Positions 27,156-36,315 of a DNA stretch of 64,000 nucleotides are shown here, one piece after another. Each line of letters begins with the position of its first letter. Position 1 is the stretch's first letter. Under the pieces are notes generated by a model. The model searched no databases and was not told where the DNA came from. It saw only the letters and a program-made list of their open reading frames with translations. The DNA comes from an uncultured Bacilli bacterium (GTDB lineage: Bacteria; Bacillota_I; Bacilli_A; RF39; UBA660), in NCBI GenBank assembly GCA_910588025.1, contig CAJUQG010000004.1:1-64000 (forward strand). Reading direction: 5' to 3'. A program made the translations under genes and the position numbers.

Positions 27156-27725
27156 ATGGAATATAAAATTCCAGTTGGAATTAGCAATAAACATGTTCAT
27201 TTAACGAAAGAAACTTATCAACAATTATTTGATGAACCTCTAGAAATAGAAAAGAATCTCAGTCAAATAGGAGAATTTGCTTCCAATCAATTTGTAGATT
27301 TAAAAACATCTTCTAATTTATTAAAAAAAGTACGGATTGTTGGACCATTCCGTTCTTACAATCAAGTAGAAATCTGCAAAAGTGACGCCTATTTATTAGG
27401 ATTAAATCCTCCTGTAAGAAAAAGTGGTGATTTAAAAAATGCTGAAACCATTACGGTAGTTGGACCAAAAGGTGAAATAACCTTAGAACAAGCTTGCATC
27501 CTTGCTGAAAGACATGTTCACATGAACACCAAAGACTTAAAAAAATATCAGGTAAAAGACAACGACCTTGTCCAAATAAAAATTGATGGTCCCCGTAGTG
27601 CTCTATTAGATGCCTATATAAAATCGAGTGAAAATGGAGTCTTAGAACTTCACTTAGATCGTGATGAAGCCAATGCTTTATTGCTAGAAAAGAATGCTGA
27701 GGTTACAGTTTTTTATGATGTTTAA
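27156..27725 (+). CDS. pduL: Phosphate propanoyl/acetyltransferase PduL
   Basis: Interconverts acyl-CoA and acyl phosphate. Seen: the three metal-binding segments of PduL, SNKHVHLT (10-17), ERHVHMNT and [10 protein letters not shown], the last with Arg in place of the more common Thr. 189 residues, no obvious encapsulation peptide, and no microcompartment genes in the window, so it is likely the housekeeping phosphotransacetylase used with acetate kinase for ATP formation. GAAAGGAAG precedes ATG 27156; long upstream readings of this frame are ruled out by the ribosome site. Overlaps dusB by a few nucleotides. Confidence 0.93.
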   Translation: MEYKIPVGISNKHVHLTKETYQQLFDEPLEIEKNLSQIGEFASNQFVDLKTSSNLLKKVRIVGPFRSYNQVEICKSDAYLLGLNPPVRKSGDLKNAETITVVGPKGEITLEQACILAERHVHMNTKDLKKYQVKDNDLVQIKIDGPRSALLDAYIKSSENGVLELHLDRDEANALLLEKNAEVTVFYDV

Positions 27726-28701
27726 AATTGGAAATATTACTATGAAAAATCAAGTTGTTTTAGCGCCCATGGCAGGTTTTTCTAACACTTCTTTTCGTAA
27801 AATTATCAAAAAAATGGGATGTGGATTAATCTTTGCGGAAATGGTAAGTGATAAAGCTATCATGTATGGAAATCAAAAAACCCTTGATCTGTTAAAAATG
27901 AGTGAAGAAGAACGTCCTATCGCCCAACAAATATTTGGTAGTGATAAAGATTCCTTTGTAACTTCGGCCAAAGAAATTGAAAAACGAATGCACCCAGATT
28001 TCATCGATATCAACATGGGTTGTCCAGTTCCTAAAGTGGCGGTGAAAGCTCAAGCGGGTAGTGCTCTCTTAAAAAATCCTGATAAAATTTATGAGATTGT
28101 CAAAGCCGTTGTGAACGCGGTATCTATTCCAGTTACAGTTAAAATTCGCAGTGGCTGGGATGATGCTCATCAAAACGCCGTTGAAGTTGCTAAAATTTGT
28201 GAAAAAGCTGGAGCAAGTGCCATAACAGTTCATGGAAGAACCAGAGCGCAAGGTTATAGTGGCAAAGCAGATTGGCAAATGATCAAAAAAGTAAAAGAAG
28301 CCGTGAATATTCCTGTAATAGGAAATGGCGATATCACAACTTGCTATGATGCGAAAAGAATGCTTGAAGAAACTGGTTGTGATGCCATCATGATTGGACG
28401 AGGATGTTTAGGAAATCCCTGGTTGATTCGCGATTGCGTGAATTATTTAGAAAAGCAAGAACTTCCTAAAACGGTAACCAATGAAGAAAGAATTCAAATG
28501 ATGCGTAATCACTTTGACTTACTGAAACAAGATAAAAATGAAAAAGTAGCTCTTTTAGAAATTCGGGCTAATATCTTATATTATTTAAAAAATATGCCAA
28601 AAAGCAAAGAAATAAAAACGAAAATATGCCTGACGAAAACGGAAAGTGAATTAAAAGAAGTCTTAGATGAATACGAAAAGATGTTAAAAGAATTGATTTA
28701 A
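27715..28701 (+). CDS. dusB: tRNA-dihydrouridine synthase, DusB-like
   Basis: FMN-dependent reduction of uridine in tRNA. Seen: TIM-barrel start [14 protein letters not shown], catalytic Cys in NMGCPVPKV, the K-x-R substrate segment [25 protein letters not shown], and GNGDI plus GRGCLGNPW phosphate-binding loops. 328 residues. Two adjacent ATGs (27715, 27718) are possible; both overlap the end of pduL. Its 3' end overlaps the convergent ytaF-like gene by 18 bp. Confidence 0.93.
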   Translation: MMFKIGNITMKNQVVLAPMAGFSNTSFRKIIKKMGCGLIFAEMVSDKAIMYGNQKTLDLLKMSEEERPIAQQIFGSDKDSFVTSAKEIEKRMHPDFIDINMGCPVPKVAVKAQAGSALLKNPDKIYEIVKAVVNAVSIPVTVKIRSGWDDAHQNAVEVAKICEKAGASAITVHGRTRAQGYSGKADWQMIKKVKEAVNIPVIGNGDITTCYDAKRMLEETGCDAIMIGRGCLGNPWLIRDCVNYLEKQELPKTVTNEERIQMMRNHFDLLKQDKNEKVALLEIRANILYYLKNMPKSKEIKTKICLTKTESELKEVLDEYEKMLKELI

Positions 28702-29193
28702 AATAGCTAAAAGAACAAAGAGAATCGAACCAATATACCGATTCTTTTTTTTCATGCGAAATAACTTTCCAAAATAGTAACCAATTAATAAAATCGTTAT
28801 AGACATAAAACTAAAAAGTAAGACCAAAAAGAAAATAGAATAATCATAAACAAACGATAAGGAAACCAAAGTTCCATCTAGCGAATGAGTTAAAATAAGT
28901 AACAGCAATTTTCCCAAAGATAAAATTTGTCCCTCTTGATAAGTATCAATCTCTTCACTATCAATAAAAGTAAAATAAGCTAAGATAAAATAAAGAATAG
29001 TAGAAACTAAGGTAGTCACAAATTGAAAATGAAAAAAAGTATAAGCAAAAATAGCCAGAGAGTATATGATAATATTCCCAAGTAAAAATAAGAAAATGTT
29101 TTTGTTTGAAAACTTAATATTAGATAAACGTAAACTAAGTCCAATAATAAAGCCATCTAAACTAGCTACAAAAGCACTAAAAAATACAAACAT
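28684..29193 (-). CDS. ytaF: YtaF/MntP-like membrane protein
   Basis: 169 residues and six hydrophobic helices in two repeats of three. The start ([17 protein letters not shown]) and the fourth helix ([13 protein letters not shown]) both carry the Asp-Gly pair of the MntP/YtaF family of cation exporters; YtaF is the sporulation-associated branch. MntP exports Mn2+; the ion here is not established. AGGTGAC ribosome site before the ATG, TATAAT about 25 nt upstream. A shorter protein than B. subtilis YtaF. Confidence 0.75.
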   Translation of the reverse strand: MFVFFSAFVASLDGFIIGLSLRLSNIKFSNKNIFLFLLGNIIIYSLAIFAYTFFHFQFVTTLVSTILYFILAYFTFIDSEEIDTYQEGQILSLGKLLLLILTHSLDGTLVSLSFVYDYSIFFLVLLFSFMSITILLIGYYFGKLFRMKKKNRYIGSILFVLLAILNQFF

Positions 29194-29243
29194 AACTTCG
29201 TCACCTGATATATTATATTGAGAATAGAAAAAGGCGAGTGGGC

Positions 29244-29283
29244 ATAAAAAAACTCTCGATTCTAAAATCTATCGAGAGTTTTA
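29244..29283 (-). terminator. Terminator downstream of tRNA-Asn
   Basis: Twelve-base arms AAAACTCTCGAT/ATCGAGAGTTTT around a 10-nt loop, with an A tract on the left giving U's on the minus-strand transcript. Confidence 0.85.
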
Positions 29284-29293
29284 TCATTCTAAA

Positions 29294-29369
29294 TGGCGCT
29301 TGATGTAGGACTCGAACCTACGACCCAACGGTTAACAGCCGTTTGCTCTACCGACTGAGCTAATCAAGC
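29294..29369 (-). tRNA. tRNA-Asn(GTT)
   Basis: Minus-strand cloverleaf: acceptor GCTTGAT/ATCAAGC perfect, D-arm starting TAGCTCAGTCGG, anticodon stem AACGG/CCGTT with loop CTGTTAA (anticodon complement at 29334-29336), T-arm GTAGG TTCGAGT CCTAC, encoded CCA. Confidence 0.96.
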
Positions 29370-29503
29370 AGTACTACTTAAGTATACTATAATTATGCCA
29401 AATGTCAACCAAATTATACCACTTTTTAAGGAAAAAATTTCAAATTTTTGGGATGGAACGTTGGAAAAAGTATGATATACTAACAATAATAGAAGGTGAA
29501 TTC

Positions 29504-29845
29504 ATGAACCAACAATACGTATCAAATAATTTATCTGAAAAGAACGAAGTAAACTATCATTTAGAAAATAACAACGCATACTCCAGTTTCACCCAACCTG
29601 ATTTTTTGTCTTATGAATTACAAAAAGAAAATAGTGAACTAAAAATTCAACTCCAACAAAAAGGCCAAATGGTCTCTTTAAAAATGCTTATCATTTTAAT
29701 ATTACTGATTAATTTAGGATGGTTTCTAGGAGTAAAATTAATCATTTATCCAAAATTTAAAGAAAGTGTAGAACTCCATGACCAAATGAAAGATGATTAT
29801 TTAAAATTAAAAAGTAGAGTAAATGCTATTGTAGGTGAAGAATGA
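29504..29845 (+). CDS. Single-pass membrane protein with coiled-coil segments
   Basis: 113 residues: a polar Asn/Gln/Ser-rich N-terminus, a short coiled-coil-like stretch (YELQKENSELKIQLQQKG), one membrane helix (about 67-87), and a short C-terminal tail. No family recognised. ATG 29504 follows GAAGGTGA and an extended -10 (TGA TATACT, 29473-29481). Overlaps the CAP-protein gene by ATGA, so the two are co-expressed and may form a complex at the membrane. Confidence 0.7.
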   Translation: MNQQYVSNNLSEKNEVNYHLENNNAYSSFTQPDFLSYELQKENSELKIQLQQKGQMVSLKMLIILILLINLGWFLGVKLIIYPKFKESVELHDQMKDDYLKLKSRVNAIVGEE

Positions 29846-31371
29846 AACCAGAAGATTCTTCAAAAAAAGTATTGATTATATTATTAGCTATTCTTTTCTC
29901 TTGTCTTACCTTTTATTTTGCAAACCCTAAACTGATTGACCAAGATAAATATCGTAATCTCTTTCATCGTTTAGAAGTATATCAAGAATTTGGTAAAACA
30001 GAAAATAACAACAAAAATAAAAAGCCTTCCCATAAACCAGGAAATAATTCAAGTTCCCAACCAAATAATCAAAATCCGATGGATTCAAGTGATGGAGAAA
30101 ACAATAATCAAACACCTTCTTTAAATGAAAAACCAAACCATCCAACCGATTCTAACGTGCCAGATGATAAAGAGTATCCAAATGAATCTTTTGAAAAAGA
30201 CCCAATCGAAAAGCCAAGTATTCCTCCTGAAATAGAACCAGATCCTCCAATAATTGATGAAAAACCGACGATTACACCAAGCGGAGAAACCACCTATACC
30301 ATTGGTTTTTATCAAAATGGTGCCACAAGTATAGAGGCAAAAGAATTAAAATGTACAACCAAAACCAAATCTTGTTATATTACACTACCACAAATAACGA
30401 GAAATGATGGAACCGTTTATGGCTGGAGTCAAAATGCTCATGATAAAAATGGCATACCTGTTAATACAGCCTATGAAGTTACTAATAATCATTATTTATA
30501 TGCTATCACAAGTAAAACCAATCAAATTAAATTTGAACCAAATGGTGCCACTTTAAATAGTACATCGGCTTCTTGCACTATGTACAATCAAGAACAAAAC
30601 TGCCAAGTAAAAACTCCTAAAATTACTAGAACAGGTGGTTATGCACTTGGTTTTTCACCCAATAAATCAGCAACTTCTAGTACCTATCAAAACACGATAA
30701 CCACCGCTAATAATATGACTGTATATGCCATAAGTTATAGTGAATACAACGCATATTTTAATCCAAATGGAGCATTTCATATTGGTGCTACTTCCTTATC
30801 TTGTAAAGCTTATAATCAAAATAATTCTTGTTCTATTATCGCTCCAACCATCGAAAAAGATTCTTACACAACCATTGGTTGGAGTCCAAGTAGCGAAGCA
30901 TCTTCTGTAACTTATCAAGTTGGAAGTACGATTACATTAAATAAAAATATCAACTTGCATGGAATTCGTAGAGTTAACAACAGTGGTTTTTTAACACAAG
31001 AAGCTTATAATGGACTTAGCTTAGTAAACAACCTTCGCTTAAACAACGGAGTCCCTTCTCTAAGATGGTCTAAATCATTAGAATATAGCGCTGAATTACG
31101 AGTCCAAGAATTAATTGATTCTGGTTATAATCCATCTTATCCCCACAACCGCCCAGATGGTCGAGAATTTTATACAGTCAATGATTTAGCATATGGAGAG
31201 AGTTGGACGGATGCAAGAACTGGTACTGCTGATGAAATGTATCAAAATTTCTTTATTTCTCCACCTCACAAAAATGCTATGTTAAATCGTGAGTATACAA
31301 TCATTGGAATCGCTGGTAAGAAAAGTCCAAAAGATGGAAAATATTATTGGGTTCAATTATTTGGAAATTAA
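29842..31371 (+). CDS. Secreted/anchored CAP-domain protein with three Cys-paired repeats
   Basis: 509 residues. N-terminal membrane helix (about 9-27), a long disordered Asn/Pro/Ser/Glu linker (about 50-150), three repeats of about 70-75 residues beginning near 'FYQNGAT', 'FEPNGAT' and 'FNPNGAF', each with two cysteines 9-11 residues apart and a GWS/GFS-P motif, then a C-terminal CAP (SCP/PR-1) domain (about 385-509) with NNLRLNNGVPSL, HNRPDGREF and SPPHKNAML. The repeats resemble Listeria-Bacteroides (Flg_new/InlB) repeats. CAP domains in bacteria are of unclear activity, in spores and at the cell wall (YkwD-like). Confidence 0.85.
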   Translation: MKPEDSSKKVLIILLAILFSCLTFYFANPKLIDQDKYRNLFHRLEVYQEFGKTENNNKNKKPSHKPGNNSSSQPNNQNPMDSSDGENNNQTPSLNEKPNHPTDSNVPDDKEYPNESFEKDPIEKPSIPPEIEPDPPIIDEKPTITPSGETTYTIGFYQNGATSIEAKELKCTTKTKSCYITLPQITRNDGTVYGWSQNAHDKNGIPVNTAYEVTNNHYLYAITSKTNQIKFEPNGATLNSTSASCTMYNQEQNCQVKTPKITRTGGYALGFSPNKSATSSTYQNTITTANNMTVYAISYSEYNAYFNPNGAFHIGATSLSCKAYNQNNSCSIIAPTIEKDSYTTIGWSPSSEASSVTYQVGSTITLNKNINLHGIRRVNNSGFLTQEAYNGLSLVNNLRLNNGVPSLRWSKSLEYSAELRVQELIDSGYNPSYPHNRPDGREFYTVNDLAYGESWTDARTGTADEMYQNFFISPPHKNAMLNREYTIIGIAGKKSPKDGKYYWVQLFGN

Positions 31372-31372
31372 A

Positions 31373-31401
31373 TTGACAACTCAAATTAGTTGCACTATAA
31401 T
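31373..31401 (+). promoter_or_regulatory. Consensus sigma-A promoter of the MarR-ABC operon
   Basis: TTGACA (31373-31378), exactly 17 bp, TATAAT (31396-31401). The strongest promoter by eye in the window; it contains a palindrome in the spacer. Confidence 0.9.
31377..31392 (+). promoter_or_regulatory. Palindromic operator, probable MarR self-binding site
   Basis: CAACT-CAAATT-AGTTG lies between -35 and -10, where a bound repressor would block polymerase. It directly precedes the marR-like gene, a standard layout for MarR autoregulation. Confidence 0.6.
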
Positions 31402-31424
31402 GTACGAGTGATAGGTTGTGTTAT

Positions 31425-31877
31425 ATGGAAAAACTAAGTTATGAGAAATTTTTAGTATATCTACGACAATTCCAAAATAAGATTCAAAAAGAATTTAATG
31501 AAGATTTAAAAAATTTTCATCTTTCAAGTACATATCTTGGAATCATTATGATGCTATATGATCATCCAGAAGGCTATTCCATGTCCGATTTAAGTCGTTT
31601 AACTTCTGTGGATAATGCACTTATGACAAGGAATATTAAGGAATTAGAAAAAATAGACTATATTTATAGAAACCGTGAAAACGAATCGCAACGAAAGTAC
31701 CATATTTGTTTAACTGAAAAAGGTCAAAAAGTTGCAGGAGAACTTAAAAATATCATCGAAAAAAGACAACAAGATTTTTTAAAACTTTTTTCTAAAGAAG
31801 AACAAGCCCTTTTAGAACAAGCTATGAATATTGTGATTCAAAAGTTTATCACGACCATAAAAGAAGGAGAAAAATAA
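31425..31877 (+). CDS. MarR-family transcriptional regulator
   Basis: 150-residue winged-helix regulator. Seen: helix-turn-helix in YSMSDLSRLTSVDNALMTRNIKELEK, wing with YRNRENESQRKYHICLTEKG, and terminal dimerisation helices. ATG 31425 follows TAGG and is preferred to TTG 31416. It shares its stop with the start of the ABC gene (TAATG) and very likely represses that exporter and itself through the palindrome at 31377-31392. Confidence 0.9.
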   Translation: MEKLSYEKFLVYLRQFQNKIQKEFNEDLKNFHLSSTYLGIIMMLYDHPEGYSMSDLSRLTSVDNALMTRNIKELEKIDYIYRNRENESQRKYHICLTEKGQKVAGELKNIIEKRQQDFLKLFSKEEQALLEQAMNIVIQKFITTIKEGEK

Positions 31878-34186
31878 TGCTAGAATTAAAAAATATTAAA
31901 AAAAGTTACACAACTGGAACCTTTACACAACATGCCCTAAAAGGCATAGATTTAAAATTTCGCCAAAATGAATTTGTCGCCATTTTAGGTCCAAGTGGGT
32001 CTGGAAAAACCACTTTACTAAATATTATTGGTGGTTTAGACCGTTATGATAAAGGTGATTTAATTATCAACAATCGTTCTACCAAATTATTTAAAGACAA
32101 AGATTGGGATGCTTATCGTAATAATTGTATAGGTTTCATCTTTCAAAGTTATAATTTAATTAGCCATATTGATATTTTATCCAATGTCGAAATGGGTATG
32201 ACTCTTAGTGGAATTTCTGCTAAACAAAGAAGAAAAAAAGCGCTTGAAGTATTGAAAAAAGTTGGCTTAAAAGATCATGCTCACAAAAAACCAAATCAAT
32301 TATCTGGTGGACAAATGCAACGTGTTGCGATTGCAAGAGCCCTAGCCAATGATCCTGATATCATTCTAGCGGATGAACCAACGGGAGCTTTGGATTCTAA
32401 AACTAGTGTTCAAATCATGGATTTAATAGAGGAAATTGCGAAAGATAAACTAGTAATTATGGTTACTCACAATCCAGAACTGGCCCATGAATACGCTAGC
32501 CGTGTAATTGAAATGAAAGATGGAGAGATGTTAACGGATTCTAATCCTTTAACGAAAAAAGAAGAAAATGAAAGTGAATATAAAATCAAAAAAACTTCAA
32601 TGAACTTTAAAACAGCCCTTCATTTATCCTTAAATAATATTCGCACCAAAAAAGGACGAACCATTTTGACAGCTTTTGCATCTTCTATTGGAATTATAGG
32701 TATTTCTTTAATTTTAAGTTTAAGTAATGGTTTTGATAAACAAATTGATACATTTGAAAAAAATACCTTAAGTGCTTTACCAATTATAATTAGTAAACAA
32801 AGTATGAATTTAGATGAAGAAACTATGGCCAAAATGCAAAGTGACATGACAAGCACCGACAATACATATCCAAACATAGATTATGTCATACCAAGCAAAA
32901 CTGAAGAAGAGCAATATACTCATGAAAACAAAATAAAAGATGATTATGTAAATTACATTGAAAAAATGTCTTCTGATTATGTTTCAGGAATTAATTATGT
33001 ATACATGACTGGCATTAATTTTCTTCAAAAAGTAGACAACAAAGTAAAATGGATAAATACAAATGAATTAAATATTGGCATGATGCCTCATACCTTAAGT
33101 GAAAATACACCAAGTGTAATATCAGAACGATTTGACCTTTTAGCAGGAAGAGAACCAGAAGCTAAAGATGAAATTGTTATTGAAGTAGATAGTAAAAATC
33201 GTATTTCGAAAAAATTATTAGAAGTTTTAGGATTTACAACAGATGACCATATTTCTTTTGAAACCATCCTAAAAAGTAATGTGAAAATTGCATATAATGA
33301 TGATTACTATCAAAAAGTAGGAAACTATTTCATGCCAACTTCTGACTTAGAAAAAGTTTATGAGAATAAAAATAATATCACTTTAAAAGTAGTAGGAATT
33401 ATTCGTTTAAAAGAAGAATATCCTAATATGGCTTCTCAACCAGGAATTTATTATACGTATGAATTAATGCAAGATTTATTAGAAAAAAATTCTAAATCGC
33501 AAATAGTTGATGCGCAAAAAAAGGTAAGTTACAATATAATGACTGGTGAATTATTTGATATGAATACAGAAGAGGGAAAAACGAATAAAGAAAATATTTT
33601 GGGCTATTTAGGAAACAAATCAGTTCCTTATATGATTCAAGTATATCCAAAAGATTTTGAGTCTAAAGATTACATTTTAGATTACTTAGATGCCTACAAC
33701 AACGGAAAAAGCGAAGAAGATAAAATTGCCTACATTGATCAAGCAAACTTAATGAGTTCCTTATCAAGTAATATTATGGATGCAATCACAATCGTTTTAG
33801 TAGCATTTAGTAGTATTTCTTTAATCGTATCTTCTATAATGATTGGAATTATCATGTATATTTCTGTTTTAGAGCGTACGAAAGAAATCGGTATTTTAAG
33901 AAGTCTAGGAGCTAGAAAAAGAGACATAGCTCGTGTCTTCAATTCAGAAACATTTATTATTGGTGTTTCCTCTGGACTAATTGGTATTTTAGTTGCCTGG
34001 TTACTATTATTTCCAACTAATGCTATCTTAAAAGAATTAACTTCTTTAGATAATGTCGCAGTGATGAATCCTATCCACGCTTTGATATTAATAACGATAA
34101 GTGTTATCTTAACACTAATTGGTGGATGGATACCTGCTAAACTAGCAAGCAAAAAAGATCCAGTGGAAGCTTTAAGAACAGAATAA
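31877..34186 (+). CDS. MacB-like ABC exporter, ATPase fused to FtsX-type permease
   Basis: 769 residues. ATPase 1-220: Walker A GPSGSGKT, signature [10 protein letters not shown], Walker [13 protein letters not shown]. Permease: TM1 about 255-275 in [20 protein letters not shown], a large extracytoplasmic domain (about 280-620), then three C-terminal helices with [18 protein letters not shown], the FtsX/MacB signature. ATPase and permease on one chain differs from the usual Firmicute BceAB/VraDE split. Likely substrate is an antimicrobial peptide, lipid or secreted peptide; MarR control suggests toxic-compound defence. Confidence 0.9.
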   Translation: MLELKNIKKSYTTGTFTQHALKGIDLKFRQNEFVAILGPSGSGKTTLLNIIGGLDRYDKGDLIINNRSTKLFKDKDWDAYRNNCIGFIFQSYNLISHIDILSNVEMGMTLSGISAKQRRKKALEVLKKVGLKDHAHKKPNQLSGGQMQRVAIARALANDPDIILADEPTGALDSKTSVQIMDLIEEIAKDKLVIMVTHNPELAHEYASRVIEMKDGEMLTDSNPLTKKEENESEYKIKKTSMNFKTALHLSLNNIRTKKGRTILTAFASSIGIIGISLILSLSNGFDKQIDTFEKNTLSALPIIISKQSMNLDEETMAKMQSDMTSTDNTYPNIDYVIPSKTEEEQYTHENKIKDDYVNYIEKMSSDYVSGINYVYMTGINFLQKVDNKVKWINTNELNIGMMPHTLSENTPSVISERFDLLAGREPEAKDEIVIEVDSKNRISKKLLEVLGFTTDDHISFETILKSNVKIAYNDDYYQKVGNYFMPTSDLEKVYENKNNITLKVVGIIRLKEEYPNMASQPGIYYTYELMQDLLEKNSKSQIVDAQKKVSYNIMTGELFDMNTEEGKTNKENILGYLGNKSVPYMIQVYPKDFESKDYILDYLDAYNNGKSEEDKIAYIDQANLMSSLSSNIMDAITIVLVAFSSISLIVSSIMIGIIMYISVLERTKEIGILRSLGARKRDIARVFNSETFIIGVSSGLIGILVAWLLLFPTNAILKELTSLDNVAVMNPIHALILITISVILTLIGGWIPAKLASKKDPVEALRTE

Positions 34187-34213
34187 GCATTTATAAAAAT
34201 AAGTGCTTTTTTT
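34185..34213 (+). terminator. Terminator of the MarR-ABC operon
   Basis: AAGCATTTA/TAAGTGCTT stem with one T-G pair, short A-rich loop, seven T; overlaps the stop codon. Confidence 0.8.
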
Positions 34214-34230
34214 GACAAAATAAGTCAAAA
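34210..34230. repeat. 7-bp inverted repeat upstream of candidate sRNA
   Basis: TTTTGAC-AAAATAA-GTCAAAA, centred about 20 bp upstream of the -35 at 34238. Could be an operator or a second weak terminator. Confidence 0.45.
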
Positions 34231-34237
34231 TAAATCC

Positions 34238-34266
34238 TTGATAGATAATAGAAATATCTTTATAGT
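34238..34266 (+). promoter_or_regulatory. Promoter of candidate sRNA
   Basis: TTGATA (34238-34243), 17-bp spacer, TATAGT (34261-34266). No open reading frame with a ribosome site follows. Confidence 0.65.
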
Positions 34267-34271
34267 ATAAC

Positions 34272-34400
34272 GTGCCAAGTGATTACTTGGTCATCCTTAC
34301 GACTCTACACTTATTTATAATTGAAACTCATCCAAAAAACACAAATCTTCACAAAACTTAGTAAGGATGTTTTAAGATAGCATAATGCTATCTTTTTTTA
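34272..34400 (+). ncRNA. Candidate structured small RNA, about 125 nt
   Basis: Non-coding transcript predicted from four independent signs: promoter at 34238-34266; hairpin CCAAGT-GATT-ACTTGG (34275-34290); a 9-bp long-range helix CATCCTTAC (34292-34300) with GTAAGGATG (34361-34369) closing a 60-nt A/C-rich unpaired loop; and a perfect intrinsic terminator. The loop is low in G and could pair with ribosome-binding sites. It does not match 6S, tmRNA, SRP or RNase P RNA by eye. No start codon with a Shine-Dalgarno lies within it. Confidence 0.6.
34374..34399 (+). terminator. Terminator of candidate sRNA
   Basis: Perfect 9-bp stem AAGATAGCA/TGCTATCTT with TAA loop followed by T's. Confidence 0.9.
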
Positions 34401-34417
34401 CATATAATGTTTAGTAC

Positions 34418-34446
34418 TTGACAATACATAGTAGTTGTACTATGAT
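34418..34446 (+). promoter_or_regulatory. Sigma-A promoter of the PadR-HAAS operon
   Basis: TTGACA (34418-34423), 17-bp spacer, TATGAT (34441-34446). Confidence 0.85.
34427..34444 (+). promoter_or_regulatory. Palindromic operator, probable PadR self-binding site
   Basis: CATAGTA-GTTG-TACTATG, a perfect 7-bp palindrome overlapping the -10 element of the padR-like gene. Confidence 0.65.
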
Positions 34447-34467
34447 CATTTTAGAAAGGGGCGGGAT

Positions 34468-34788
34468 ATGAATACCCAATTTAAAAAAGGCGTTTTAGAA
34501 TTATTAGTCCTTGTCATTGTAGAAAAACAAGACCGGTATGGGTATGAACTTGTGGAAGCAGTAAGTAACATTGTTGATGTCAATGAAGGTACGATTTATC
34601 CAATTTTAAAACGTCTAACCAATGAAGGATATTTTGAAACATATTTAGAAGAATCCAAAGAAGGTCCAGTAAGAAAATACTATCATATAACCGTCGGTGG
34701 AAAAGAACATGAAAAAAAACTATTAAAAGAATGGCTGACATTTTCAAATAGTGTAAATGATTTTATTAAAAGGAGTGAAGAAAAGTGA
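34468..34788 (+). CDS. PadR-family transcriptional regulator
   Basis: 106-residue PadR-s2 type winged-helix protein: FKKGVLELLVLVIVEKQDRYGYEL, VNEGTIYPILKRLTNEGY and RKYYHIT are the family signature. ATG 34468 follows AAAGGGG. It overlaps the HAAS-domain gene by ATGA; PadR-HAAS pairs are a recurrent Firmicute module in which the membrane protein tunes PadR. Likely self-regulates through the palindrome in its promoter. Confidence 0.92.
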   Translation: MNTQFKKGVLELLVLVIVEKQDRYGYELVEAVSNIVDVNEGTIYPILKRLTNEGYFETYLEESKEGPVRKYYHITVGGKEHEKKLLKEWLTFSNSVNDFIKRSEEK

Positions 34789-36254
34789 CCAAAGAAGAAT
34801 TTGCCAAAAAATTGCGCGAGCGATTAGATTTATTAGAAGAAAAAGAAATTGATGATATCATCGAAGAATATTTAGGTTACATCGAAGAAAAAATCGGAAA
34901 TGGTGCAACTGAAGAAGAAGCGATTAAAGATTTTGGAGATATTGATGAATTAGCGCGTGAATTATTAAAAGCCTATAAAATTAATGTCAAACATCAACCC
35001 AAAGAAAAAAATATTTTAAGTACAATTGCTGATACGTTTATTTTATGGATGGATCGTTTTGTAAAAGTATTTTCAAACAAAAGTAGTAGTGAAGTGTTAA
35101 AGCTAATCATTGAAATGGGCATCATTTTATTAATAATATCACTTTGTAAAATACCATTTTATATCTTGGAAGAAATAGGTTATGATATGTTTAACATTTT
35201 TCAAAGTCAATTTGCTAGAGGACTATTTAAAATATGGAAATTTTTATTAGAATTAATTTATTTAGTTTCGGCTGTCGTTCTATTTGCCAAAATATTTGAA
35301 AAACGATATCTAAATCATGAAGTAGAAAAAACATTACCATTGCCTAAAAAAAGAAAAGAAACCATCGAAAAAGAAACAAAGATAGAGAAAGTAATTACTG
35401 AGAAAACTCCCAAAAATGGACTGATTGATTTATTATCTTCTTTATGTATATGGTTTATCAAATTTATTGCTTTTTGGATTTTATTTGGAATTGGTTGCTA
35501 TATACTTGGTTTAGCAATTTGTGTAGGAATATGTGTTTATTTTTTAATACGTGGTGTAGTTTTCTATGGAATCTATCTTGCCATTTTCATGCTACTAGTT
35601 TTAGGAATTCTTGCCTTTATTGTTTTATTTAACTTTATTGCAAATAAAAAAAATAATTTAAATTTTCTATTAATTGCCTTTTTATCTAGCTTTATTATCT
35701 TAGGAATTAGCTTTAGTGCTGCTTCTTTAGAAATAACAGAATTTGAGTGGATAAATGAAACACCAGACTCATATCAAAAAGAAACTATAACCGAACTAAT
35801 TCCTATGAAAGATGATTATTACATTGATCATTTTGTAAATTTTGTAGTCGATGAATCGTTAGAAAAAGAAATAAAATTTGAATATATTTATTTTCCAGAA
35901 CATTATAAAATAAAACCAAATATTAAAATAAGTAATAATAGTATTTATGTTAATTATAGTTTTATGAATCATAGCTGGAATGTTAGAATTTTAGAAGATA
36001 TCATTGACAATTTAAAAAATCATAAATTATATAATTATGATTTATCTCCTCGAATTACAGTTTATACAAGTAGTGCTAACATAGAGCGTTTAAAAGAAAA
36101 TCGCCGTCTATCATATGATCAAAAAAAATATCAAAACAATCGTTATCGCTTCTGTCAGGAAATTATCTATGAGGAAGAAAAAGATTCTGAACTTTATCAC
36201 TACTGCCATAAATTCTTAGAATTACCAGAAGAAGCATTAGAAGATCTAGATTAG
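34785..36254 (+). CDS. HAAS (DUF1700)-domain membrane protein
   Basis: 489 residues. HAAS helical domain 1-70 (KKLRERLDLLEEKEIDDIIEEY, GATEEEAIKDFGDIDELARELL), two membrane helices about 105-160, a basic cytoplasmic linker, three or four more helices (about 210-305), then a C-terminal extracytoplasmic domain of about 170 residues with no recognised fold. HAAS domains are thought to contact PadR regulators. The last domain may be related to the adhesin-like DUF4097 partners of such operons, but the similarity is not visible. Stop overlaps a terminator. Confidence 0.85.
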   Translation: MTKEEFAKKLRERLDLLEEKEIDDIIEEYLGYIEEKIGNGATEEEAIKDFGDIDELARELLKAYKINVKHQPKEKNILSTIADTFILWMDRFVKVFSNKSSSEVLKLIIEMGIILLIISLCKIPFYILEEIGYDMFNIFQSQFARGLFKIWKFLLELIYLVSAVVLFAKIFEKRYLNHEVEKTLPLPKKRKETIEKETKIEKVITEKTPKNGLIDLLSSLCIWFIKFIAFWILFGIGCYILGLAICVGICVYFLIRGVVFYGIYLAIFMLLVLGILAFIVLFNFIANKKNNLNFLLIAFLSSFIILGISFSAASLEITEFEWINETPDSYQKETITELIPMKDDYYIDHFVNFVVDESLEKEIKFEYIYFPEHYKIKPNIKISNNSIYVNYSFMNHSWNVRILEDIIDNLKNHKLYNYDLSPRITVYTSSANIERLKENRRLSYDQKKYQNNRYRFCQEIIYEEEKDSELYHYCHKFLELPEEALEDLD

Positions 36255-36264
36255 ATCTTTTTTT
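36241..36264 (+). terminator. Terminator of the PadR-HAAS operon
   Basis: AAGATCTA/TAGATCTT perfect stem with GAT loop, T tract; contains the stop codon. Confidence 0.85.
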
Positions 36265-36315
36265 GTGACGATATAATTGCAGATTTGTGGTAAAATAAAA
36301 TAGAGGGTAAAAAAT

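Noticed and set aside
29927..30315. Minus-strand frames opposite the CAP-protein linker
   Set aside because: Arise from the repetitive Asn/Pro/Ser codons of the linker; no start signals.
33739..34218. Minus-strand open frame opposite the ABC permease C-terminus
   Set aside because: Shadow of the plus-strand gene; no ribosome site, and the plus frame has clear family motifs.
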